A stretch of 64,000 bases of DNA from Rubripirellula lacrimiformis (GTDB lineage: Bacteria > Planctomycetota > Planctomycetia > Pirellulales > Pirellulaceae): the NCBI RefSeq assembly GCF_007741535.1, contig NZ_CP036525.1, positions 3,348,001 through 3,412,000 on the forward strand, in the 5' to 3' direction. This document shows positions 17,786-26,063 of this stretch, in pieces; position 1 is the first letter of the stretch, and the number at the start of each line of letters is the position of its first letter. Both the position numbers and the translations under genes were made by a program. Under the pieces are notes generated by a model. The model was not told where the DNA came from and did not search any database. It saw only the letters and a list, made by a program, of their open reading frames with translations.

Positions 17786-20254
17786 CTACTTCGAATTCCG
17801 GCGACCTTCTTCGACCAGGTCGTCGGCTTCACTTGGTGGCTGTGCCAACATCTCGTCGGTGCTTTGAGGGTCGATTTTTCGGCAGGTCTCGGTCAGCCGA
17901 TCGGCCAATTCGTCCAGCGGGTCTTCCCAGGTTTCGACCGTCGTTTCCAGCGGCGGAATGTTGGCCATTTCGTCCAACAACAGGATCATCCGCAGGCAGT
18001 GCCGAAACAGGATCCCTTCTTCTTTTTGCAGTTTGCGGGCGGTGACATATTTGTTGAAGTCGCCGCCGAATTCCATCAATTCGCCCACGATCCAGACCGG
18101 GCGAACGTTCACGTCATGAACGCGTGGGAATTCGTTTCGGAACATCCGCAGGATTTTCTCGCCGATCGTCAGCGGCCAAACCTTTTGCTCTTCGAACATC
18201 ACGCGACCGAATCCTCGGTTCGTGATGTCTTCGTCATCGTTGGGATTCTTGGCACCCAATTCTTCGGATGTTGCCAACCCTAGAGTCAGCAATTGTGGAT
18301 CCAGTCGCGTGGTGGCAAGCGTTCCGGCCGGCATGTCGTCATAAGATGGCATGCGGCAGAACCGGGCGACCGTTCCGGGCACCTCCAGCACGCTTTCCAG
18401 TGCAGCGATGCGTTCGCTGGGATCCGCGATCGCCAACTGGTCCGCCAAGAAGACACCGAACAATGGATTGATGCTGCGGATATGCACCAGTCGTTCCAGC
18501 CGTTCAGTGGGCGTCGCCGTCTTGGGGCGGTAGGTATCGACTTCGTACCCGCGGCTTTCGATCAATTTGGGGTCGGCGTTGTCCACCGGGTCTGGGTTCG
18601 TTTTGTCAGGTTCCTCCACACGCATTTGGTCCAGGATGTCACCGAACAGCCCTGCCGTCTTGGCGGCTTTCTTTTCTTTGTTGGTCGGTGGTGGCGGCTT
18701 CACTTCGGCCGCATGGGGCTTGGGATCCAGTTCCAGATAACCGGCGGTCCACAGCGTGATCAGCATCCGGTTCAGATCGCGCTGGGCTTCCTCGATCCCC
18801 TTGGGAGGCAGCAGGCGGCGGCCGACCATGTCGCGGATCGGTTGCACGTTGGGATCTTTGCCGAACAGGTAGGCCAGCAATCGCCAGGGCAATCGACCGC
18901 GACTTTCTAGGTTGGCCGAATCGGCCTGTTGAAGCTGTTCAAACTGAGCGGCGGTCCAGTAGGATTCGCCAGCCCGCCGTTTGGGCATCTTTTTCTTCAG
19001 CTGTTTCTTGGCCTTCATCAATCCCGGATCTTTGGTGTCCTCGGGGATCGAGTCGTATTTTTCTCGCCATCGGTTGATCTTCACGTCGTCTTCGTGAGCG
19101 AGCGAGAAGACATAGCCGACGTCATCGAATTGCGGACGACCGGCGCGGCCAAAGATCTGTTGCGCCGACGCGATCTCACACAGCTTCTTTTTGTCGCGCG
19201 GCCCTTTCAGCAGGCTCGGCAAGACGACGCTTCGGGCTGGCAGATTGATGCCCGCGGCCAACGTTTCGGTGCAGACGCAATACGCCAATAGTTTTCGCTG
19301 AAACAGTTCCTCGACCATCCGGCGATACCGCGGTAGCACACCGGCATGGTGCACACCGACGCCCCGCATCAGGATCTGTTTCAGTTTGGGGCCGGCGCCT
19401 TCGGACATGTCCGCAGCGTTCAGGTACTCGGCGAGTTCGGCTTGCCGCGTCTTGTCGATCACGCTTTTGCCCTTCAGCATTTCGGCAGTCGTCCAGCACT
19501 GCGAACGGCTGAAACTGAACATCAGGGCCGGGGTGCGGCGGGCCACGGAATCGCCAGCGGCAATCCGTTCGGAAAAATCAGCCAGCAATTCGTCGTCGAC
19601 CCACGAATACTGCAGCGGAACTTTACGCTCGGTCCCGACCACCAATTGCAGTCGACGGTTGTGGGCCCGTGTAAGCCACGATGTGAACTCCATCGCGTTG
19701 CCGACCGTGGCGGACAACAGCAGCGTGCGGATATGGGCGGGCAGCAGACCGAGCGTCAATTCCCAGACGACGCCCCGTTCGCGATCGTTGAACGAGTGGA
19801 ATTCGTCCATCACGACCGACGACACTTCGGTGAAGTCAAACGATTCGGTGTTCAGCAGGCGATTGAGCAAGATCTCGGCGACCACGACCAAGACCGGCGC
19901 GTCGGGGTTCACCGTGCGATTTCCGGTGACCAAGCCGACCTGGTCGGGACTGAACCCCCAGCGGACCGCTGATTGCCGCAGTTCGTCCAGTTTCTGGTCC
20001 GTCAACGCGATCAACGGGGTCGTGTAGTACATCCGCGTTCCGGTCCGCAGAGCCTCGTAGACGGCGGCTTCGGCGATCATCGTTTTGCCCGTTCCCGTGG
20101 GCGCGCAGACCAGGACGCCTTGGTCGCCGGTAAAGTAGGCCAACATCGCCTCTTCTTGGACCGGGTACGGCGCAAAGGGCAACAGGTCGAAATACTCGGC
20201 TGCTAGTTCGTCGCGGTCGGGAACCGTTTCGGATTCGGGGTGCTTGTTCGTCAT
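17786..20254 (-). CDS. Ski2-like DEAD/DEAH-box superfamily II helicase
   Basis: An 822-aa ATP-dependent helicase, probably acting on RNA. Motifs in order: Q-like PYPVQEEAMLAYF, Walker A APTGTGKTMIAEA, motif Ia-like TTPLIALTDQK, box II VMDEFHSFND, SAT motif LLLSATVGN, GVGVHHAGVLPRYR and LAAGINLPARSVVLPSLL of the second RecA domain, and motif VI QIFGRAGRPQFDD. A charged ~400-aa C-terminal region follows. The DEFH box and the HHAGVLPRYR stretch resemble Ski2/Mtr4 and Hel308 proteins. The frame extends past 20254 but then overlaps the divergent glycerate kinase; ATGs at 20254 and 20275 are both possible. Confidence 0.88.
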   Translation of the reverse strand: MTNKHPESETVPDRDELAAEYFDLLPFAPYPVQEEAMLAYFTGDQGVLVCAPTGTGKTMIAEAAVYEALRTGTRMYYTTPLIALTDQKLDELRQSAVRWGFSPDQVGLVTGNRTVNPDAPVLVVVAEILLNRLLNTESFDFTEVSSVVMDEFHSFNDRERGVVWELTLGLLPAHIRTLLLSATVGNAMEFTSWLTRAHNRRLQLVVGTERKVPLQYSWVDDELLADFSERIAAGDSVARRTPALMFSFSRSQCWTTAEMLKGKSVIDKTRQAELAEYLNAADMSEGAGPKLKQILMRGVGVHHAGVLPRYRRMVEELFQRKLLAYCVCTETLAAGINLPARSVVLPSLLKGPRDKKKLCEIASAQQIFGRAGRPQFDDVGYVFSLAHEDDVKINRWREKYDSIPEDTKDPGLMKAKKQLKKKMPKRRAGESYWTAAQFEQLQQADSANLESRGRLPWRLLAYLFGKDPNVQPIRDMVGRRLLPPKGIEEAQRDLNRMLITLWTAGYLELDPKPHAAEVKPPPPTNKEKKAAKTAGLFGDILDQMRVEEPDKTNPDPVDNADPKLIESRGYEVDTYRPKTATPTERLERLVHIRSINPLFGVFLADQLAIADPSERIAALESVLEVPGTVARFCRMPSYDDMPAGTLATTRLDPQLLTLGLATSEELGAKNPNDDEDITNRGFGRVMFEEQKVWPLTIGEKILRMFRNEFPRVHDVNVRPVWIVGELMEFGGDFNKYVTARKLQKEEGILFRHCLRMILLLDEMANIPPLETTVETWEDPLDELADRLTETCRKIDPQSTDEMLAQPPSEADDLVEEGRRNSK

Positions 20255-20332
20255 GACAAACAACTTACCTTGCATGGTCACCCTGGGGCGAGACCGGGCA
20301 TGCGAAGTGCAAAATATCAGGAGCTTTGGCCA

Positions 20333-21751
20333 GTGAACAAACCAAGACAAGATGCGACCGAAATCTGGACCGCGGGCGTCGACAGCGTTCGGGCCGAGGG
20401 GCTTGTCCGTCGGGAAGTCCAGGTCGATGGCGACGTGTTGTCGATTCACGGCCATGCATTTGATCGATCCGATTTCGACCGCATCGTTGTGGTCGGCGCG
20501 GGGAAAGCCGCCGTTGCCATGGCGACCGGTTTCGTCGGATCCGCCGCCGCGTGGCGTCCCATCACCGGGTGGGTCAACGCTCCCGAGGGGACGATGGCGG
20601 ACGCACCGTCGGATCAACAGGTTGGCGGAATTCGACTGCATCCCGCCCGGCCGGCCGGAGTGAATGAGCCGACCCCAGCCGGCGTTCTTGGCACTGGCCG
20701 GATATTGGACCTGGTCGCGGCTGCTTCCCCGCGTGACCTGTGCGTCGCCCTGATTTCCGGTGGCGGCAGCGCGCTGATGCCGGCTCCCGCCGATGGTGTG
20801 TTGTTGGCCGACAAGCTTGCCGTGACGCGATTTCTGAGCTCGGCCGGCGCCGACATCGTTCAATTGAATACCGTTCGCAAACACTTAAGTGCGGTCAAGG
20901 GCGGCGGAATCCTGCGCCGCTGCCGCGCCGGGCATCTGGTCACGCTGGTGCTGTCGGACGTTCTGGGCGACCCGCTAGACCTGATCGCATCGGGACCCAC
21001 CGTTGCGGATACGTCGACCGCGAAAGATGCGATCGACGTGCTGCGCAGATTCGATCCCGATCGCGAATTGCCCGCAGCGATCTATCAAACGCTGGAAGCA
21101 AAACAGCAGGCCGCGGATGCCGTCGCCCTAGACAATGTGGCTGGCGCGGTGACTGATCCATCGATCGGGCGCGAGGTGCCAAATTCCGTGTTCGTGATCG
21201 GCAACAACGCGGTGGCGGTCGACGAAGCGGGGATCCAAGCCGAAAGTCTTGGGTACAACCATGTCATGCAGGTTGCGCGGCAATGCGAAGGCGCCGCTGA
21301 AGATGTGGGCCATCACTTGGCCAAAATGATCGTGGGAATGTTGCGGTCGGATCCCGCCGATCATCGTCTGGATTGTCTGATCACCGGCGGCGAACCGGTG
21401 GTTGCATTGGCCCCGCCGGAAACTCGTGGCCGAGGCGGCCGGAATCAACAACTCGTGCTGGCGGCATACGAAGCGTTGCTGAAAATCGGGCTTCGATCCG
21501 AAGAATGGGACCGGCTTTGCTTGCTGTCGGGCGGCACCGATGGCGAGGACGGGCCGACCGACGCGGCAGGTGCCATTTTGGACGGTGATGTCCATCGCCG
21601 CGCCCAAGCTCTCGAATGGAACGTCGCCGACACGCTTGCGCGGAACGATGCGTATACGTTCTTTGACGCCGCCGGCGGTCTGTTGATCACCGGGCCGACG
21701 GGAACCAATGTGTGCGACGTCCGCGTGGCGTTGGTGTCGCCACCGAACTGA
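20333..21751 (+). CDS. Glycerate 2-kinase (GckA/MOFRL family)
   Basis: Phosphorylates glycerate to 2-phosphoglycerate. The N-terminal DUF4147 half shows VVVGAGKAAVAMA and LISGGGSALMPAP, and the C-terminal MOFRL half shows RGRGGRNQQLVLAAYEAL and LSGGTDGEDGPTDAAGA. The GTG at 20333 was chosen because AGGAG at 20319-20323 lies 9 nt upstream, giving 472 aa. An ATG at 20300 and an earlier frame opening at 20240 lack such a site and approach the divergent helicase. It ends 9 bp before a convergent small gene. Confidence 0.9.
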   Translation: MNKPRQDATEIWTAGVDSVRAEGLVRREVQVDGDVLSIHGHAFDRSDFDRIVVVGAGKAAVAMATGFVGSAAAWRPITGWVNAPEGTMADAPSDQQVGGIRLHPARPAGVNEPTPAGVLGTGRILDLVAAASPRDLCVALISGGGSALMPAPADGVLLADKLAVTRFLSSAGADIVQLNTVRKHLSAVKGGGILRRCRAGHLVTLVLSDVLGDPLDLIASGPTVADTSTAKDAIDVLRRFDPDRELPAAIYQTLEAKQQAADAVALDNVAGAVTDPSIGREVPNSVFVIGNNAVAVDEAGIQAESLGYNHVMQVARQCEGAAEDVGHHLAKMIVGMLRSDPADHRLDCLITGGEPVVALAPPETRGRGGRNQQLVLAAYEALLKIGLRSEEWDRLCLLSGGTDGEDGPTDAAGAILDGDVHRRAQALEWNVADTLARNDAYTFFDAAGGLLITGPTGTNVCDVRVALVSPPN

Positions 21752-21760
21752 TCTGGCCGA

Positions 21761-22138
21761 TCAGTGTCCGTAAACGAATACCGGGACATAGACGCGTCGG
21801 GGAGCGTATCGGCTTTGCGTCATCGGAATGGCGGTCCACTGTGGCCGCAATGGATCCACGCCCAGCCATAGGTTGCGCTCGATCCGCGCCGATCGCTCGT
21901 CTGCCCGGCGGATGGCTCGTGCCAGTCGCAGGTCAGCCATCGCGGGGGCGACCGATTCGGACTGGGATCGTCCCTTCACAATGGTCGGCTTTTCAAGCGA
22001 ATCGAACAGGTCCATGCGATCGATCGCACCGTTCGAAGCGTCGCTAGGCGGCCGCGTTGTGTCTTGGGCGAAACCGACCTGGCTTAGCGCCAATGTGCCA
22101 GAAATCGCAGCAGATGCGAAGATTTGTCGGATGTTCAT
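21761..22138 (-). CDS. Small secreted protein, function unknown
   Basis: A 125-aa protein with a signal peptide (MNIRQIFASAAISGTLALSQ, cleavage near GFA-QD). The mature part is polar, with an Arg/Ala-rich helix (LRLARAIRRADERSARIERN) and an aromatic C-terminus (RRVYVPVFVYGH). No family was recognised. It is convergent with the glycerate kinase gene. Codon usage and signal peptide make it look real, but it could be lineage-specific. Confidence 0.65.
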   Translation of the reverse strand: MNIRQIFASAAISGTLALSQVGFAQDTTRPPSDASNGAIDRMDLFDSLEKPTIVKGRSQSESVAPAMADLRLARAIRRADERSARIERNLWLGVDPLRPQWTAIPMTQSRYAPRRVYVPVFVYGH

Positions 22139-22491
22139 GACGGGTCCAAAGCCAAAGGGCGGTCAAAGTTTGCGTTGTCCAACATTGCGAATCGACGTCC
22201 TAGGCCTGCCGGGTTGAACCGGACCCCAATCGTCTGCGAACTTCGCCGGTGGGGCGATCAGAACTGCGCGTTGTGACGGTTGTGACTTTCCGCGATCCCG
22301 GATCCGCCGCAGGCCGGTGCGTGAAAGTGGCGTTGGTAGGTTTTCCGCCGATAGGTCGGCGTCGGCGCAATCGCACCCCCCTGTATCCCTGTCGAAGCAA
22401 TAAATTCGGGCTGTCGCTAGGAGAAAATGGAATGTTCGGATACGATGAAGAACCGTATTTCCCCCCTAACTGTTCGTGGAGAACCCTCGCC
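22139..22491. other. Intergenic region between divergent small secreted genes
   Basis: This 353-bp stretch contains no supported gene. Reverse-strand open frames here also run through the downstream terminator and look spurious. The only clear signal is GGAGA at 22478-22482, the ribosome-binding site of the next gene. Confidence 0.5.
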
Positions 22492-22716
22492 GTGAAATCC
22501 GTTTTCACCCTTCTGCAAGCCCTGACTGCCGCATTTGTGATGACCTGCACCTTTGGTTGTGCACCACCAGCGCCCGTCGAAGTCAACACTTCCACCGATG
22601 TGACGGAAAGCTCCAACACAACGACCGGTGCCGAAGCGCCCGGCAGCAACACGACCACCGGTGCGGACGCACCTGCAGTTGAAGAACCCGCAGCCGAAGA
22701 ACCTGCTGCAGAGTAG
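22492..22716 (+). CDS. Small lipoprotein with acidic, Ala/Pro-rich tail
   Basis: A 74-aa lipoprotein. The GTG at 22492 has GGAGA 9 nt upstream. The signal peptide (KSVFTLLQALTAAFVMTC) ends in the lipobox TFGC at about residue 23. The mature chain is low complexity: two related segments, TTTGAEAPGSN and TTTGADAPAVE, then PAAEEPAAE. It resembles the small Ala/Pro/Glu-rich lipoproteins common in planctomycetes; the function is unknown. It ends just before a strong intrinsic terminator. Confidence 0.7.
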   Translation: MKSVFTLLQALTAAFVMTCTFGCAPPAPVEVNTSTDVTESSNTTTGAEAPGSNTTTGADAPAVEEPAAEEPAAE

Positions 22717-22764
22717 TCACACGCACCACGCACACGCGTGTGGGACCTTTGGGGTCCATGGAAT

Positions 22765-22824
22765 AAAAAACCCCGATGTCTGGCAGTGCCATCAGCACTG
22801 GCCGGACATCGGGGTTTTCTTTTG
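22765..22824 (+). terminator. Strong bidirectional intrinsic terminator
   Basis: AACCCCGATGTC (22769-22780) pairs perfectly with GACATCGGGGTT (22805-22816), and the inner CAGTGC/GCACTG extends the stem. A-rich sequence precedes it and TTTTCTTTT follows, so it can terminate from both sides. It ends the small lipoprotein transcript and faces the convergent Gfo/Idh/MocA gene. Confidence 0.93.
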
Positions 22825-22909
22825 GCCATCGCTAGGATGGCGTTTTCACAACAGCCAGCGGCACCGGTGGGTGCCGCAATCTTAGCAACGCACTGATCAG
22901 TTCCGCCGA

Positions 22910-24775
22910 CTAGGCGACCGGCTTTTTCATGAACGCGGTTTCCGCGGCAATGTCGCTGCCGTCTGGCACTGCATCGTTATCGATGTCGAACCATTCTTCC
23001 TTGAACTGCAGGTGTCCGCCCTTGCCGGCGTTCGCATTCTTCAGTGCGACGTTGGTCCCCAGCGCGATCACCGCATCGCCCATGGCGACTTCGGGATAGC
23101 ATCGTGGCTGGTTTTCTTTGTCCGGGTTGCGGATGCAGTAGGCCCAGTGTTCGATCTCTTCGCGATAGCCGCGGCTGACCGGCCCCGAGTCTGCTGCCTT
23201 GGCGATTGGCGCGGCGAAGTCGCCACTGCTGCTGGTGTCCAACGCATAGCCACCGGCTTGCTTGGCAACGCCAACCTTGCTGCTGGTGTCACTGTTTCGG
23301 TACAGCAGTGCGTCGGTTTCTTTGTCCAGCACCAAGGTGCCCTTGGTCCCCATGACCACTTCACCCCAGCCGCCGAATCCGTTTCCGTTGATCGACGAAT
23401 AGGTGACGACGACCTTCTTATTCGGGTCGTTTTCATAACCGGGAACAGCCCCGGTGCGTTCCCATTGCTTGCTGGACTTGTTCATCACGCTGGCGGGATA
23501 GTTTTCGATCTGATCGTAATATCCGACGTCGAACGTCTTTTCGTACTCTGGGCCAGGGAACTCGTACATGCAGTAAACATGGTCACCGACGGATCGGTCT
23601 TCCGGCATGATGTGCAGTCCGCCAACGGCGTGAACGCTTAGCGGGTGGACCTTCTTGCCGTCGTTTCGAAGCGAGCTAAGGAAGATGCTGACCGCGTCCA
23701 ATTGGTGGCTGCCGAGTTCAGCCATCAATCCGGCACCGGTTCGGTCGTACAGACGCCAACGGTGCAGTTCTTCCATGGCGGTGACGACTTGGTCACCCAT
23801 GGTGAAATCTTTGTAACCGAAGTCCGCCGGGTTCACGTTCTTGTCCGCATCCCAAGCTTGGAACATGGCCAATTCTTGTTGCAGTCGGACGATTTCTTCC
23901 GGATCGGTTGCTGTCTTCAGACGGCCTTGGCGATTGCGAATGTCGCCGGCGATTTTGTCGAACCGCTTTCCGCCGGCGCCCTTTTCGCCACCGGGCAATG
24001 GCATCTTCCAGCTGTCGGCCCCGGGCACGTTGCTGCGGTGCCACTGGGCACGGATGTGGTGCAGTTGTCCCAGAAGTCCCCAACGGATCAAGTTGATCGC
24101 GTTGTCATACTTGACGTTGTAGTGACGTTGGTGACCGGTCGCCAAGTGCAGGGGATTGCCGGCGGTGTCCTTCAATTCGCCTGCCATCCGCGACATGACT
24201 TTGCACTGGGCCACGTTGTGTGCCATCAGTTTTTCAGTCAACACGTGCAGCCCACGTTCCATCGCTTGGGCAGCGACCGGAGCGTGCAGCCACAGCGGCA
24301 GCGCGATGATGATGGCTTCGATATCGGGATCGTCTAGACAGGCCATGATCCCGCCATTGCTGCCGTCGTAAACCTTGACGTTGCGGCGAGCTTCGGCTTC
24401 GTCTTTATAGCCAGCGACGCTAAGGAGTCCGGGGCGTCGCGCAAGCGCCGATGGGCTGGACCAATCGCCGTGGAAAGCACGGTGCTGGCTGAACGGGCGA
24501 ATGTCACAGATCGCTTTGACTTCGACGTATTCCGGATTGCAGCCGCCGATCAGAACGTTTCCTTCGTCGCCGGTACCGATGACCGCGACGCGTACAGGAT
24601 CGTTGACCTTGCCGTAACCAAAGTACGCGGCGCCCAATCCGGCGCCACTGACGGCTCCCGCCGAAACGATGCCGCGAAGGAAGTCGCGACGGTTGACGTC
24701 GTAATAGCTGCCGACGGCGGAGTAGTAGTTGTGTTCGCCGACTTCGCGTTGCTCGCTGGTGAGTTTATCGACCAT
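22910..24775 (-). CDS. Gfo/Idh/MocA-family oxidoreductase with Tat-type signal
   Basis: A 621-aa NAD(P)-dependent oxidoreductase-like protein. Residues ~29-60 form a Tat-type signal (RRDFLRGIVSAGAVSGAGLG), and VRVAVIGTGDEGNVLIGG is the Rossmann dinucleotide loop. GLHVLTEKLMAHNVAQCKVM matches the EKP-type catalytic region of the family, with EKL in place of EKP. GLMAELGSHQLDAVSIFL carries the usual GxHxxD-like site. Export of a folded cofactor-bound enzyme is inferred. Such proteins are numerous in planctomycetes with mostly unknown sugar substrates. A DoxX-like membrane gene lies 75 bp upstream on the same strand. Confidence 0.9.
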   Translation of the reverse strand: MVDKLTSEQREVGEHNYYSAVGSYYDVNRRDFLRGIVSAGAVSGAGLGAAYFGYGKVNDPVRVAVIGTGDEGNVLIGGCNPEYVEVKAICDIRPFSQHRAFHGDWSSPSALARRPGLLSVAGYKDEAEARRNVKVYDGSNGGIMACLDDPDIEAIIIALPLWLHAPVAAQAMERGLHVLTEKLMAHNVAQCKVMSRMAGELKDTAGNPLHLATGHQRHYNVKYDNAINLIRWGLLGQLHHIRAQWHRSNVPGADSWKMPLPGGEKGAGGKRFDKIAGDIRNRQGRLKTATDPEEIVRLQQELAMFQAWDADKNVNPADFGYKDFTMGDQVVTAMEELHRWRLYDRTGAGLMAELGSHQLDAVSIFLSSLRNDGKKVHPLSVHAVGGLHIMPEDRSVGDHVYCMYEFPGPEYEKTFDVGYYDQIENYPASVMNKSSKQWERTGAVPGYENDPNKKVVVTYSSINGNGFGGWGEVVMGTKGTLVLDKETDALLYRNSDTSSKVGVAKQAGGYALDTSSSGDFAAPIAKAADSGPVSRGYREEIEHWAYCIRNPDKENQPRCYPEVAMGDAVIALGTNVALKNANAGKGGHLQFKEEWFDIDNDAVPDGSDIAAETAFMKKPVA

Positions 24776-24850
24776 GGGATGAACCTACAGAATGAATAAA
24801 TGGTTGAATGGTTGGGGGATTACCGATTTTGGATGTCGCCGGTAACCGAC

Positions 24851-25819
24851 TTAGGTTGCGATTTCTGGTTCATCGCGGTACCAGAATTTGCGAACGATCA
24901 AGTGCAGGAAGAAATCCAGTCCCGCAAAACGACCAGCACCGGTCGATGCCAGCACCAAACAGGCCATGCATTCGATCAACTGATAGTTGCTGGAACTTGG
25001 ACCCGTCGTTGGTGGGTACTGGCTCAAGAACACCGACCCCAAGAATCCGGCTGCGGCTAGCCCCGCGATCGGGGTAAAGAATCCCAACAGTAGGCACAGT
25101 CCGACTGCGATATCGAAGTACGGAATGATCCCGTCGATGACGCTGGTGTCGATCCGTCCAGTGCGTGGTTTGACCAATTTTAGGGACGCGTGGGCGTCGG
25201 CTTGTTCGGGCGTTGCGACGGCGTTTTGCGCAGCCGCGTAGTTGTCCCAGATTTTGTCAATTTGCGACAACGCGGGTGCCGCTTTACCGAGCCATTCGCG
25301 GCGAATGGTGTCCCGTTGGCCACCCAAACTGGCGACTCCATCACGCAGGGTGCGTTCGGATTCGTCCGTTTCCAAAAGTGCGATGCGATCGCGGCCCAGT
25401 TCGAACTCTTCTAGTTCCGCTGAATTCTCGGCGATCACCCACTGGTACTGCTCGACGGCGTCCTTGTAGTTGATCTGTGCCCGACGCGTCTGTGCTTCGT
25501 CGAAACCGTAATGGGCGATGATTTGGTCACGATAAACCGCCCAATAATATTGGTTGGCTGCTTCGTTTAGCCGCAGTTTGCCGTCCGCATCCCAGACCAT
25601 GCCACGAAACTGGCCTGCCATCGGCCCCTTCGCATTGGCGAAAAAGGGGGCTGCACTGAAGTTCCCAGCGGCATACTTATCCATGCCCTCGCTGTAGAAG
25701 TGCCAGCCAACAGAAATACGCAACAGGACCAACATGACCGCTGCTATCAGGCTCAATAGTCGCGGCGAGAAACCCCACCCGACGCTTAAACGAAGCGGAA
25801 ACAGAAATAACTTTCGCAC
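24851..25819 (-). CDS. DoxX-like membrane protein with a large extramembrane insertion
   Basis: A 322-aa membrane protein. The first helix (LLSLIAAVMLVLLRISVGWHFYSEGMDK) matches the start of DoxX proteins. About 150 residues of charged helical sequence follow (residues ~65-215, with DAVEQYQWVIAENSAELEEF). The remaining helices then come (GIIPYFDIAVGLCLLLGFFT, GLAAAGFLGSVFLSQ and a last one near LIECMACLVLAS). The start is a GTG at 25819. It is probably co-transcribed with the downstream Tat-exported oxidoreductase. The insertion splits a normally ~130-aa family. Confidence 0.82.
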   Translation of the reverse strand: MRKLFLFPLRLSVGWGFSPRLLSLIAAVMLVLLRISVGWHFYSEGMDKYAAGNFSAAPFFANAKGPMAGQFRGMVWDADGKLRLNEAANQYYWAVYRDQIIAHYGFDEAQTRRAQINYKDAVEQYQWVIAENSAELEEFELGRDRIALLETDESERTLRDGVASLGGQRDTIRREWLGKAAPALSQIDKIWDNYAAAQNAVATPEQADAHASLKLVKPRTGRIDTSVIDGIIPYFDIAVGLCLLLGFFTPIAGLAAAGFLGSVFLSQYPPTTGPSSSNYQLIECMACLVLASTGAGRFAGLDFFLHLIVRKFWYRDEPEIAT

Positions 25820-26063
25820 GGAACAACTATTCCAAAAACAGGTTGAAGGTGTAGGTGGAAGCGAGAAGGGTGGCGGTGACGCGAATCGGACCCGCTAAGC
25901 CTGTCCAACGAGGTCGTCGATCGAATCCCGTCCGTAGCTTACACGAGAAACCGCCACATTCGCCACTGCGGCAACGAAATCACCGCAAACGATACCGCGA
26001 AGGCGGTCACCGGGTCACTTGGGAACCCAGCCAAAGCTGAAAACGGGTCATCCGGCCGGTGGG

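Noticed and set aside
20240-20332. Longer N-terminus for the glycerate kinase
   Set aside because: The upstream part overlaps the divergent helicase start and lacks a ribosome-binding site, while GTG 20333 has AGGAG at good spacing.
22200-22829. Leftward open frame of 209 codons
   Set aside because: It runs backwards through a strong terminator and the small lipoprotein gene, and its sequence is low complexity without a family match.
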